DNA of 64,000 bases from Pseudomonas sp. Marseille-Q3773 (GTDB lineage Bacteria > Pseudomonadota > Gammaproteobacteria > Pseudomonadales > Pseudomonadaceae), in the NCBI RefSeq assembly GCF_916618955.1, contig NZ_OU745390.1, positions 4,278,001 through 4,342,000 on the forward strand. The letters run 5' to 3'. The translations under genes and the position numbers were made by a program. The notes below the pieces were generated by a model. That model searched no databases and was not told the origin of the DNA. It was given only the letters and a program-made list of their open reading frames with translations. Positions 56,913 through 64,000 of this stretch are shown here, in pieces. Positions within the stretch are counted from its first letter, which is position 1; each line of letters opens with the position of its first letter.

Positions 56913-57683
56913 TTATTTATCGTCAGGTTCAGCCGGAACATTAGCTTTTTCGCCATCCTCGAGCGCGGTGCCCTGCACTTCCGCAGTCATGCGCTTGAGG
57001 CCCATGTGGCGCACATCGGTGCCGCGCACCAGGTAGATCACCAGCTCGGAGATGTTGCGCGCGTGGTCGCCGATCCGCTCCAGCGAACGCAGCACCCAGA
57101 TCACACTGAGCACCCGCGAGATCGAACGCGGGTCTTCCATCATGTAGGTCACCAGCTCGCGCAGGGCGGTCTTGTATTCGCGGTCGATGGTCTTGTCGTA
57201 CTGGGCCACCGACAGCGCCAGGTCGGCGTCGAAACGGGCAAAGGCGTCCAGCGCATCGCGGACCATGTTGCGCACCTGGTCGCCGATGTGGCGCACCTCG
57301 ACGTAGCCGCGCGGCGATTCGCCTTCCTCGCACAGCTGGATGGCGCGGCGGGCGATCTTGGTCGACTCGTCACCAATGCGCTCCAGGTCGATCACCGACT
57401 TGGAGATGCTGATGATCAGGCGCAGGTCGGACGCTGCCGGCTGACGACGGGCCAGGATGCGCAGGCACTCCTCGTCGATGTTGCGCTCCATCTGGTTGAT
57501 CTGCTCGTCGACTTCGCGCACTTGCTGGGCCAGGCCGGAGTCGGCCTCGATCAGCGCGGTGACCGCGTCGTTGACCTGTTTCTCGACCAGCCCGCCCATG
57601 GCCAGCAGGTGGCTGCGCACCTCTTCGAGCTCGGCGTTGAACTGCTGGGAAATGTGATGGGTAAGGCTTTCTTTGTTGATCAT
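56913..57683 (-). CDS. phoU: Phosphate uptake regulator PhoU
   Basis: A protein of 256 residues made of two related three-helix bundles. The repeated signature appears as DLERIGDESTKIARRA (about 95-110) and SLERIGDHARNISELV (about 200-215), whose acidic residues bind metal. PhoU links Pst transport to PhoR and dampens the Pho response. Two adjacent ATG codons (57686 and 57683) are possible starts; GGAG is better spaced for 57683. It is the last gene of pstC-pstA-pstB-phoU, with a good terminator. Confidence 0.95.
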   Translation of the reverse strand: MINKESLTHHISQQFNAELEEVRSHLLAMGGLVEKQVNDAVTALIEADSGLAQQVREVDEQINQMERNIDEECLRILARRQPAASDLRLIISISKSVIDLERIGDESTKIARRAIQLCEEGESPRGYVEVRHIGDQVRNMVRDALDAFARFDADLALSVAQYDKTIDREYKTALRELVTYMMEDPRSISRVLSVIWVLRSLERIGDHARNISELVIYLVRGTDVRHMGLKRMTAEVQGTALEDGEKANVPAEPDDK

Positions 57684-57747
57684 CATTCGCTCCGCGAAGA
57701 AGCTCAAAGCTTCAAGTAATCGTCTGGTTCCCTGTGCCGCAGGGCTG

Positions 57748-58581
57748 CTAGCCGTAGCGACCGGTAATGTAGTCTTCGGTCTGCTTCTTCGCCGGGTTGG
57801 TGAACAGGGTATCGGTATCGCCGAATTCGACCAGCTTGCCCATGTACATGAACGCGGTGTAGTCGGAAACCCGCGCCGCCTGTTGCATGTTGTGGGTCAC
57901 GATGACGATGGTGTACTTGGATTTCAATTCGTAGATCAGTTCCTCCACCTTCAGGGTCGAGATCGGGTCCAGCGCCGAGCACGGTTCGTCGAGCAACAGC
58001 ACCTCCGGCTCCACGGCGATGGTGCGGGCGATGACCAGGCGCTGCTGCTGGCCGCCGGACAGGCCCAGGGCCGAATCGTGCAAGCGGTCCTTGACCTCGT
58101 CCCACAGGGCCGCGCCCTTCAGCGCCCACTCGACCGCTTCGTCGAGCACGCGCTTCTTGTTGATGCCCTGGATACGCAGGCCGTAGACCACGTTCTCGTA
58201 GATGGTCTTGGGGAACGGGTTGGGCTTCTGGAACACCATGCCGACACGGCGGCGCAGCTCGGCCACGTCCTCGCCCTTGCGGTAGATGTTGTGGCCGTAC
58301 AGGTTGATGGCGCCTTCCACGCGGCAGCCGTCAACCAGGTCGTTCATGCGGTTGAAGGTGCGCAGCAGGGTCGACTTGCCGCAGCCGGACGGGCCGATGA
58401 AAGCGGTTACACGCTGCTTGGGAATGTTCATCTGCACGTCGAACAGCGCTTGTTTGTCGCCATAGAACAGGCTCAGGCCCGGTACCTCGATGGCCACGGT
58501 TTCTTCGGCCAGACGCAGGCTTTGCTTGTCGCGGCCCAGGGCAGACATGTCGATGCCGTGGGCGTGGGATTCTTGCTGCAT
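57748..58581 (-). CDS. pstB: Phosphate ABC transporter ATP-binding protein PstB
   Basis: A 277-residue ATPase. Walker A is GPSGCGKST near residue 65, the signature [13 protein letters not shown] near 175, Walker [12 protein letters not shown] near 196 and the switch His in [23 protein letters not shown] is characteristic of PstB. The N terminus (about 25 residues) is longer than in E. coli. The ATG at 58581 is preceded by ATGGAGTTGACC. It follows pstA and precedes phoU on one transcript. Confidence 0.95.
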   Translation of the reverse strand: MQQESHAHGIDMSALGRDKQSLRLAEETVAIEVPGLSLFYGDKQALFDVQMNIPKQRVTAFIGPSGCGKSTLLRTFNRMNDLVDGCRVEGAINLYGHNIYRKGEDVAELRRRVGMVFQKPNPFPKTIYENVVYGLRIQGINKKRVLDEAVEWALKGAALWDEVKDRLHDSALGLSGGQQQRLVIARTIAVEPEVLLLDEPCSALDPISTLKVEELIYELKSKYTIVIVTHNMQQAARVSDYTAFMYMGKLVEFGDTDTLFTNPAKKQTEDYITGRYG

Positions 58582-58653
58582 GGTCAACTCCATACGCTAA
58601 CAATTCGTTTCAAAGGGCCGCGCCACTTGGGCGCGGCACGCTTGCGATCAGGA

Positions 58654-60324
58654 TCAGCTGTCGAGGGCTTTGTACTTCTCGCGCAAGTGGTTGCGGATCC
58701 ACACGGCCGAGAGGTTGAGGGCCGCGATCACCAGCACCAGCAGCAGCGCCGTGGCGTACACCAGCGGCCGCGCGGCTTCGACGTTGGGGCTCTGGAAGCC
58801 GACATCATAAATGTGGAAGCCCAGGTGCATGATCTTCTGGTCCAGGTGCAGGTACGGGTAGTTCCCGTCCACCGGCAGCGACGGTGCCAGCTTGACCACG
58901 CCCACCAGCATCAGCGGCGCCACTTCACCCGCGGCGCGAGCCACGGCCAGGATCATGCCGGTCATCATGGCCGGGCTGGCCATGGGCAGGACGATCTTCC
59001 ACAGGGTCTCGGCCTTGGTTGCACCCAGGGCCAGCGAGCCTTCGCGCACGGTACGCGGAATACGCGCCAGGCCTTCCTCGGTGGCCACGATCACCACCGG
59101 CACCGCCAGCAGCGCCAAGGTCAGCGATGCCCACAGCAGGCCCGGGGTACCCAGGGTGGGTGCTGGCAGCGCCTCGGGGAAGAACAGACGGTCGATCGAG
59201 CCACCCAGCACGTAGACGAAGAAGCCCAGGCCGAACACCCCGTAGACGATCGCCGGCACACCGGCCAGGTTGTTCACCGCGATGCGGATCAGCCGGGTTA
59301 CCGGGCCCTGCCTGGCGTATTCACGCAGGTAGACAGCAGCCAGCACACCAAACGGGGTAACGATGACAGCCATGATCAAGGTCATCATCACGGTACCGAA
59401 GATGGCCGGGAAGATACCGCCTTCGGTGTTGGCTTCACGCGGGTCATCGCTGAGGAATTCCCAGACCTTGGTGACATAGCTGCCCAGCTTGGTGAAGCCG
59501 GACATGGCGTTCGGCTGGATCGCGTGCACCACCTTGCTCAGGTTGATTTCCACTTCACGGCCATTGCCATCACGGGCCACCAGGCTGTCACGGGCGAAGG
59601 CCTGGTGCAGGCCGGTCAGGCGCTCCTCGATGGCCTTGTAGCGGCTGTTCAACTCGGCGCGGTCGGCGTCCAGGTCGGCCTGGGCGGCGGCATCAAGCTT
59701 GCCGTCCAGTTCCAGTTTGCGCGCTTGCAGGCGCAGGCGCTCGAGGCCATGGTTGATGGCGCCGATGTCTTTCTTCTCCAGGCTTTGCAGCTCGCTGCTG
59801 AGTTGGCTGGCGCGCTTGAGGCGGGCCTGCAGCTCGCTCCAGGCGGCGGGCCCCTCGGCGACCACACGGCCTTCTTCCTTGACGCTGACCAGGTAGCCAT
59901 AGAAGTTGCCCCACTCGCGGCGCTCCAGGGCAATCAGGTCGGCTGGGTGCTGTTCATCGACCAGCCACTCCCCAACTACCCAGGTGAAGTCGCTGCCGTT
60001 GAGGTCGCGGTTACCGACCTTGATCAGTTCCCGGGTCATGAACTCCGGGCCCTGGTCAGGCACCGGCAGGCCGGCGCCCTTCAGGCGCGCGCGGGGTACT
60101 TCCTCCTTCTGCACCACTTCGCCGATGACGACGTGATCGGCCTGGCCCGGCACCTTGTAGGTGGCCTGGACAAGATCGGCCGGCCAGAAGTGGCCCAGGC
60201 CGCGCACGGCGATCACCGCGAGCAGGCCGACGGTCATGATCACCGCCATGGCCACCGCGCCGCCGCTCATCCAGACGCCCGGGGCGCCACTCTTGAACCA
60301 GCCTTTGAGGGAATCCTTTTTCAC
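58654..60324 (-). CDS. pstA: Phosphate ABC transporter permease PstA, extended form
   Basis: A 556-residue inner-membrane permease, nearly twice the enteric length (about 296). A first helix (about 20-40) is followed by an extracytoplasmic region to about residue 300, which includes a predicted coiled coil (160-240, Glu/Leu/Arg-rich). The MetI-type permease core then runs from IFPAIFGTVMMTL onward. The EAA-like loop is visible around LARIPRTVREGSLALGATKAETLWKIVLP. The extension is present in Pseudomonas homologues as I recall. It starts 17 bases after the pstC stop codon. Confidence 0.92.
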   Translation of the reverse strand: MKKDSLKGWFKSGAPGVWMSGGAVAMAVIMTVGLLAVIAVRGLGHFWPADLVQATYKVPGQADHVVIGEVVQKEEVPRARLKGAGLPVPDQGPEFMTRELIKVGNRDLNGSDFTWVVGEWLVDEQHPADLIALERREWGNFYGYLVSVKEEGRVVAEGPAAWSELQARLKRASQLSSELQSLEKKDIGAINHGLERLRLQARKLELDGKLDAAAQADLDADRAELNSRYKAIEERLTGLHQAFARDSLVARDGNGREVEINLSKVVHAIQPNAMSGFTKLGSYVTKVWEFLSDDPREANTEGGIFPAIFGTVMMTLIMAVIVTPFGVLAAVYLREYARQGPVTRLIRIAVNNLAGVPAIVYGVFGLGFFVYVLGGSIDRLFFPEALPAPTLGTPGLLWASLTLALLAVPVVIVATEEGLARIPRTVREGSLALGATKAETLWKIVLPMASPAMMTGMILAVARAAGEVAPLMLVGVVKLAPSLPVDGNYPYLHLDQKIMHLGFHIYDVGFQSPNVEAARPLVYATALLLVLVIAALNLSAVWIRNHLREKYKALDS

Positions 60325-60341
60325 GGATCGCTACCTTTCTA

Positions 60342-62630
60342 TCAAAGCGACGAGTATTTCTTGCGCAGACGCTGGCGAATCAGCTCGGCCAAGGTGTTCA
60401 TGATGAACGTGAACATCAGCAGCACCAGCGCGGCCAGGAACAGCACGCGATAGTGGCTGCCGCCGACTTCCGATTCCGGCATTTCCACGGCCACGTTGGC
60501 GGCCAGGGTACGCATGCCCTCGAACAGGTTCAGCTCCATCACCGGGGTGTTGCCGGTGGCCATCAGCACGATCATGGTCTCACCCACCGCCCGGCCCATA
60601 CCGATCATCAACGCCGAGAAGATCCCTGGGCTGGCGGTGAGGATGACCACACGGGTCAGGGTCTGCCACGGCGTGGCACCGAGTGCCAGGGAGCCCAGGG
60701 TCAGGCTGCGCGGCACGCTGAAGACGGCATCTTCGGCGATGGAGTAGATGTTCGGGATAACCGCGAAGCCCATGGCGATACCCACCACCAGGGCGTTGCG
60801 CTGGTCGTAGGTGATACCCAGGTCGTTGGTGATCCACAGGCGCATGTCACCGCCGAAGAACCAGGTTTCCAGGAGCGGGCTCATGTACAAGGCGAACCAG
60901 CCGATCACCAGAATCACCGGGATCAGGATGGCCGCCTCCCAGCCATCCGGAATGCGCAGGCGGATCGACTCGGGCAATCGGCTCCAGGCGAAGCCTGCCG
61001 CGAGGATGCCGATCGGCATGATCACGAATAGGCTGAAGACGCCCGGCAGGTGGCCTTCCAGGTACGGGGCGAGGAACAGGCCGGCGAAGAAGCCGAGGAT
61101 CACCGTCGGCATTGCTTCCATCAGCTCGATCACCGGCTTGACCTTGCGGCGCATGCCCGGGGCCATGAAGTAGGCGGTGTAGATGGCTGCGGCAATCGCC
61201 AGCGGGGCCGCCAGCACCATGGCGTAGAACGCGGCCTTGAGGGTACCGAAGGTCAGCGGCGACAGACTCAGCTTGGGCTCGAAGTCAGTATTCGAGGCAG
61301 TCGACTGCCAGACGTACTTCGGCTCGTCATAGTTCTCGTACCAGACCTTGCCCCACAATGCGCTGAAGGAAATTTCCGGATGCGGGTTGCGCAGGCTCAG
61401 CGGCAGCAGCTTGCCGCCCTCTTCGATCATGATGCGGTTGGCGCGTGGCGACAGGGCCAGGATGCCGGCCCCTTCGGCGGCCTGCTCGACCAGCAGGGTA
61501 CGGTGCGCCGTGCTGTGGAACACGCCCAGCTTGCCTGCGGCATCCAGGGCAATGAAGCCCTTGCGGCGCTCTTCGGCGTCGATCTGCACGATCGGGGCCT
61601 TGCCCAGCTGGAAGCTGCGGATCTGCTTGAAGCGCGATTCCCCATCCGGGTCGCGGGCCATGAACCACTGGGTCAACCCGCCTTTGGAGTCGCCCATGAT
61701 CAGCGAGATGCCGCCGACCAGCTGGGCTGTGGCGGTGATTTCGGTGTCCGCACTTTCAGACAGCTTGTAACGGCCGTTGAGGCTCTTGTCGCGCAGGCTG
61801 AAGACGTCGGCCGTGGCGCGACCGTTGATCACGTACAGCCAATGCTGACGCGGGTCGATGAAGATGTTCTTCACCGTTTCGGTCATCTGCGGCAGTTCGA
61901 TGCGGTTCTGCTCGGTGGTGACCTCGCCGGTCATCATGTTTTCGCTGCGGGTCAGCTCGACCACCTGCAGGTGCGCGCCAGTGGAACCGGCCAGCAGCAG
62001 GGCATCGCCATTGACGTTGACGCTGACATGCTCCAGCGCGCGGCCCTGGTCATCGAGCACGACCGGTTGCTCGCCGTACGGGTAATCGACCCCGGGATCG
62101 ATGGTTTTCTTGTTGTCGGGGTAGGTCACCTTGTAGCTGTGGTGGAACACCAGGGCCTGACCATTGGACAAGCCCAGCACCACCAGCGGGCTTCCCGGCT
62201 GGTCGGCACTGATCGAGGTAACCTGCGTGCCTGCCGGCAGCGGCAGGGTGATCTGCTTGAGCGCGTTACCGGTCTTGGTATCGAAGAACAGTGCCTGGCC
62301 CTTGTCCGAAACGCGCATACCCACCAGGTTCTGCTCTTCAAGCGCGATCATCAGCGGCTTGCCGGCATCCTGTTGCAGCCAGGTTGGCTCCAGGGCCTTC
62401 TTGCTGGTCAGTTCGGCGCCCTGGAACAGCGGCAACACCACATAGGCCAGGTAGAAGAAGATCAAGGTGATTGCCGCCAATACGGCAAGCCCGCCCACCA
62501 GTACATACCAGCGGGTCAGGCGGTCCTTGAGTGCGCGCATGCGGCGCTTGCGTTGCAACTCCGGCGTATTGAAGTCAATCCGCTCGGGCTGGGTATTTTG
62601 GGTCATGGTGGAGTTGGCCAGATCATTCAT
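60342..62630 (-). CDS. pstC: Phosphate ABC transporter permease PstC, extended form
   Basis: A 762-residue permease, more than twice the enteric length (about 319). Helix 1 (about 42-68) is followed by an extracytoplasmic region of about 380 residues with repeated beta-strand segments (QPGSPLVVLGLSNGQALVFHH, HWLYVINGRATADVFSLRD, RKGFIALDAAGKLGVFHS) suggesting a propeller-like fold. The permease core starts near residue 453, with the loop SVPRSLTLGSLALGATPWQTLTRVV. The ATG at 62630 is preceded by AGGG. It is the first gene of pstC-pstA-pstB-phoU. Confidence 0.92.
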   Translation of the reverse strand: MNDLANSTMTQNTQPERIDFNTPELQRKRRMRALKDRLTRWYVLVGGLAVLAAITLIFFYLAYVVLPLFQGAELTSKKALEPTWLQQDAGKPLMIALEEQNLVGMRVSDKGQALFFDTKTGNALKQITLPLPAGTQVTSISADQPGSPLVVLGLSNGQALVFHHSYKVTYPDNKKTIDPGVDYPYGEQPVVLDDQGRALEHVSVNVNGDALLLAGSTGAHLQVVELTRSENMMTGEVTTEQNRIELPQMTETVKNIFIDPRQHWLYVINGRATADVFSLRDKSLNGRYKLSESADTEITATAQLVGGISLIMGDSKGGLTQWFMARDPDGESRFKQIRSFQLGKAPIVQIDAEERRKGFIALDAAGKLGVFHSTAHRTLLVEQAAEGAGILALSPRANRIMIEEGGKLLPLSLRNPHPEISFSALWGKVWYENYDEPKYVWQSTASNTDFEPKLSLSPLTFGTLKAAFYAMVLAAPLAIAAAIYTAYFMAPGMRRKVKPVIELMEAMPTVILGFFAGLFLAPYLEGHLPGVFSLFVIMPIGILAAGFAWSRLPESIRLRIPDGWEAAILIPVILVIGWFALYMSPLLETWFFGGDMRLWITNDLGITYDQRNALVVGIAMGFAVIPNIYSIAEDAVFSVPRSLTLGSLALGATPWQTLTRVVILTASPGIFSALMIGMGRAVGETMIVLMATGNTPVMELNLFEGMRTLAANVAVEMPESEVGGSHYRVLFLAALVLLMFTFIMNTLAELIRQRLRKKYSSL

Positions 62631-62652
62631 GCGCACACCCTAGCGATCCCGT

Positions 62653-62670
62653 ATGACAAAAACATTACAA
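62653..62670 (-). promoter_or_regulatory. PHO box upstream of pstC
   Basis: The minus strand reads TTGTAAT-GTTT-TTGTCAT, two 7-bp repeats with a four-base spacer, matching the PhoB-binding consensus. It ends 23 bases before the pstC ATG, so pstC-pstA-pstB-phoU has its own PhoB-responsive promoter in addition to that of pstS. Confidence 0.8.
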
Positions 62671-62732
62671 AGTAGTGACGCACGAAAGCCCGCCGCACAG
62701 TAAGCCTGGCTTCGGGCTGGGAAATCGTGGAA

Positions 62733-62757
62733 GAGGCCGGGCATTCGCGCCGGCCTC
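62733..62757 (-). terminator. Hairpin between pstS and pstC
   Basis: On the minus strand GAGGCCGG-CGCGAATGC-CCGGCCTC makes an 8-bp stem about 12 bases after the pstS stop codon, with no T tract. It could attenuate read-through or protect pstS mRNA ends and so raise PstS over the membrane components. Confidence 0.55.
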
Positions 62758-62769
62758 CGCCTCAGTTAG

Positions 62770-63768
62770 TTACTTTTTTGCGACGTTACCCGAGTGGGAC
62801 AGGCCCAGGTCAGCCAAGGTCTTGTCGACGACCTTGGCCGGCAGCGGGATGTAGCCATCCTTCACCACCACCTGCTGGCCAGCTTGCGACAGCACCAGCT
62901 TGACGAACTCGGCCTCCAGCGGAGCCAGCGGCTTGTTCGGCGCCTTGTTGACGTACACGTACAGGAAGCGCGACAGCGGGTACTTGCCGTTCAGGGCGTT
63001 GGTTTCGTTATCTTCGACGAACTCGCCGCCATCTTTCTTGGCCAACGGTACGGTCTTGACGCTGGCAGTCTTGTAGCCGATGCCCGAGTAGCCGATGCCG
63101 TTCAGCGAGGAGCTGATCGACTGCACGACCGAAGCCGAACCAGGCTGTTCGTTGACGTTAGGCTTGAAGTCGCCTTTGCACAGGGCTTCTTCCTTGAAGT
63201 AGCCATAGGTGCCGGATACCGAGTTGCGGCCGAACAGCTGGATTGGCTTGTTGGCCAGGTCGCCGGTCACGCCCAGGTCACCCCAGGTCTTGACGTCGGC
63301 TTTGCCACCGCACAGGCGGGGGGAGGGGAAGATGGCGTCGACCTGGGCCATGGTCAGGCCTTTGATCGGGTTGTCCTTGTGCACGAACACGGCCAGGGCA
63401 TCGACGGCAACCGGGATGGCGGTTGGTTTGTAGCCGTACTTCTGCTCGAAGGCCTGCAGCTCGACGTCCTTCATCTTGCGACTCATCGGGCCGAGGTTGG
63501 CAGTGCCTTCGGTCAGCGCGGGTGGCGCAGTAGAGGAGCCAGCCGCCTGGATCTGGATGTTTACGTTCGGGTATTCCTTCTTGTAGGCCTCGGCCCACAG
63601 AGTCATCAGGTTCGCGAGGGTGTCGGAACCGACGCTGGAGAGGTTGCCCGAAACACCGGTGGTCTTGGTGTAGGTCGGGATTGCAGGATCGACAGCGGCT
63701 ACCGCGTTGGCGGTTGCAACGCCAGCGGCGGCAAAGGTGAGGGCCGCCATCAAACGCTTCAGTTTCAT
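62770..63768 (-). CDS. pstS: Phosphate ABC transporter periplasmic binding protein PstS
   Basis: A 332-residue exported protein. Residues 1-24 form a signal peptide ([22 protein letters not shown]). Phosphate-binding contacts include SSVGSDTL near residue 45, AAGSSTAP near 77 and [12 protein letters not shown] near 180. It captures phosphate for PstC-PstA. A PHO box lies 74 bases upstream and AGGAG precedes the ATG. The gene is followed by a hairpin and then pstC with its own PHO box. Confidence 0.95.
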   Translation of the reverse strand: MKLKRLMAALTFAAAGVATANAVAAVDPAIPTYTKTTGVSGNLSSVGSDTLANLMTLWAEAYKKEYPNVNIQIQAAGSSTAPPALTEGTANLGPMSRKMKDVELQAFEQKYGYKPTAIPVAVDALAVFVHKDNPIKGLTMAQVDAIFPSPRLCGGKADVKTWGDLGVTGDLANKPIQLFGRNSVSGTYGYFKEEALCKGDFKPNVNEQPGSASVVQSISSSLNGIGYSGIGYKTASVKTVPLAKKDGGEFVEDNETNALNGKYPLSRFLYVYVNKAPNKPLAPLEAEFVKLVLSQAGQQVVVKDGYIPLPAKVVDKTLADLGLSHSGNVAKK

Positions 63769-63841
63769 GCCTTGCTCCTAGCAGGAATAGGGGGTGTTGG
63801 ATGGAACGGGCCCAAGTATCTGCAGGCCGCATGAATACGAT

Positions 63842-63859
63842 ATGACTTGAATGTGACAA
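63842..63859 (-). promoter_or_regulatory. PHO box upstream of pstS
   Basis: The minus strand reads TTGTCAC-ATTC-AAGTCAT, two 7-bp direct repeats separated by four bases, the form recognised by PhoB. It lies 74 bases before the pstS start, consistent with strong induction in phosphate starvation. Confidence 0.82.
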
Positions 63860-63903
63860 TTGGATGAAATGCCATCACCTATCAGCTGCCTGGCAACACG
63901 TGT

Positions 63904-63963
63904 GGAACGGCCCCTTGTGTCGCGATGGGCTGCGCTGCCCATCGCGACACAAGGGGCCGTTCC
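63904..63963. repeat. Perfect 27-bp inverted repeat (second REP type) upstream of pstS
   Basis: GGAACGGCCCCTTGTGTCGC continues to GATGGGC, then loop TGCGCT, then the exact reverse complement. It folds as a 27-bp stem with a 6-base loop. It lies 10 bases beyond the end of the next minus-strand gene, where it could end that transcript. It includes the CACAAGGG core shared with the palindromes at 26852 and 29805. Confidence 0.85.
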
Positions 63964-63972
63964 TGCACCAGG

Positions 63973-64000
63973 TCAGCGCTTGTTGGCGAGCAGGTACAGG
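63973..64000 (-). CDS. C-terminal end of a minus-strand gene, unknown (only nine codons visible)
   Basis: On the minus strand LYLLANKR is followed by TGA, and the frame runs off the window. In pseudomonads an MFS transporter gene usually lies next to pstS as I recall, so it may be that, but eight residues cannot prove a family. It is listed only to mark the edge. Confidence 0.35.

Noticed and set aside
57673..60453. A 926-codon open frame on the plus strand opposite phoU, pstB and pstA
   Set aside because: A GC-rich antisense shadow of three well-supported genes. Composition is His/Gln/Arg/Gly-rich with no recognisable domain.
61050..62675. A 541-codon plus-strand frame opposite pstC
   Set aside because: A shadow of pstC with strong His/Gln/Asp bias. 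It overlaps the PHO box as well.

Overview
The window reads as a chromosomal core region of a fluorescent Pseudomonas, closest to the Pseudomonas putida group. The evidence is high GC codon use, dense housekeeping genes, many P. putida-type REP palindromes (a GCGGG...CCCGC stem followed by TCCCACA), and a gene order (rep-xpt ... dadX-dadA-lrp ... rpmG-rpmB ... radC-coaBC-dut-algC-argB ... pyrE-crc ... rph-yicC-gmk ... rpoZ-spoT-ridA ... exbB-exbD-tonB-oxyR-recG ... ubiC-ubiA ... phoB-phoR ... phoU-pstBACS) that agrees with what I remember of the P. putida chromosome. No database was searched; names rest on motifs, length and context.

Layout. 1-2.5 kb: end of rep, xpt, and an intact IS3-family (IS150-like) insertion with a 3-bp target duplication beside a REP pair. 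2.5-9.4 kb: CoA hydrolase/transferase, cytochrome c5, PuuR-type regulator, then dadX and dadA divergent from an Lrp-type regulator. 9.4-17.6 kb: PuuB-like oxidase, DUF1127 protein, MocR regulator, phospholipase D-type lipoprotein, MFS transporter, PuuC/KauB-like aldehyde dehydrogenase and a small cupin. 17.7-31.4 kb: ribosomal proteins L33 and L28, a dipeptide-binding protein, radC, coaBC-dut-algC-argB, pyrE, crc, rph, yicC-gmk and an amino-acid/polyamine permease. 31.5-34.8 kb: puuD, gamma-glutamylputrescine synthetase and a divergent LysR regulator. 35-49 kb: rpoZ, spoT, ridA, a lipoprotein, an epimerase-like protein, exbB-exbD-tonB, oxyR, recG, a YbaK-like/HDOD fusion, an SCP2-like protein, HU, rubredoxin reductase and rubredoxin. 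49-64 kb: ubiC-ubiA, a COG4315 secreted protein, phoB-phoR, a CorC/HlyC-type membrane protein, an M23 peptidase, a CheY-type response regulator with a PilZ-like tail, and the phosphate uptake locus phoU-pstB-pstA-pstC-pstS with PHO boxes.

How the genes work together. Two functional networks dominate. First, D-amino acid and polyamine catabolism: dadA/dadX/lrp process alanine, and scattered gamma-glutamyl-putrescine pathway members (PuuA-like synthetase, PuuB-like oxidase, PuuC/KauB-like dehydrogenase, PuuD hydrolase, PuuR regulator, permease) lie within 28 kb but in separate transcription units. Second, phosphate sensing: phoB-phoR and pst-phoU are linked by PHO boxes visible upstream of phoB, pstC and pstS. 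The pstC and pstA products are about twice the length of their enteric relatives because each carries a large extra extracytoplasmic region.

I saw no CRISPR array, prophage, toxin-antitoxin pair, defence island or biosynthetic cluster. The points most worth following are the paired ectodomains of PstC and PstA, the YbaK-like/HDOD fusion, the CheY/PilZ-like regulator, a lipoprotein that looks internally duplicated, and the IS insertion immediately beside a REP pair.
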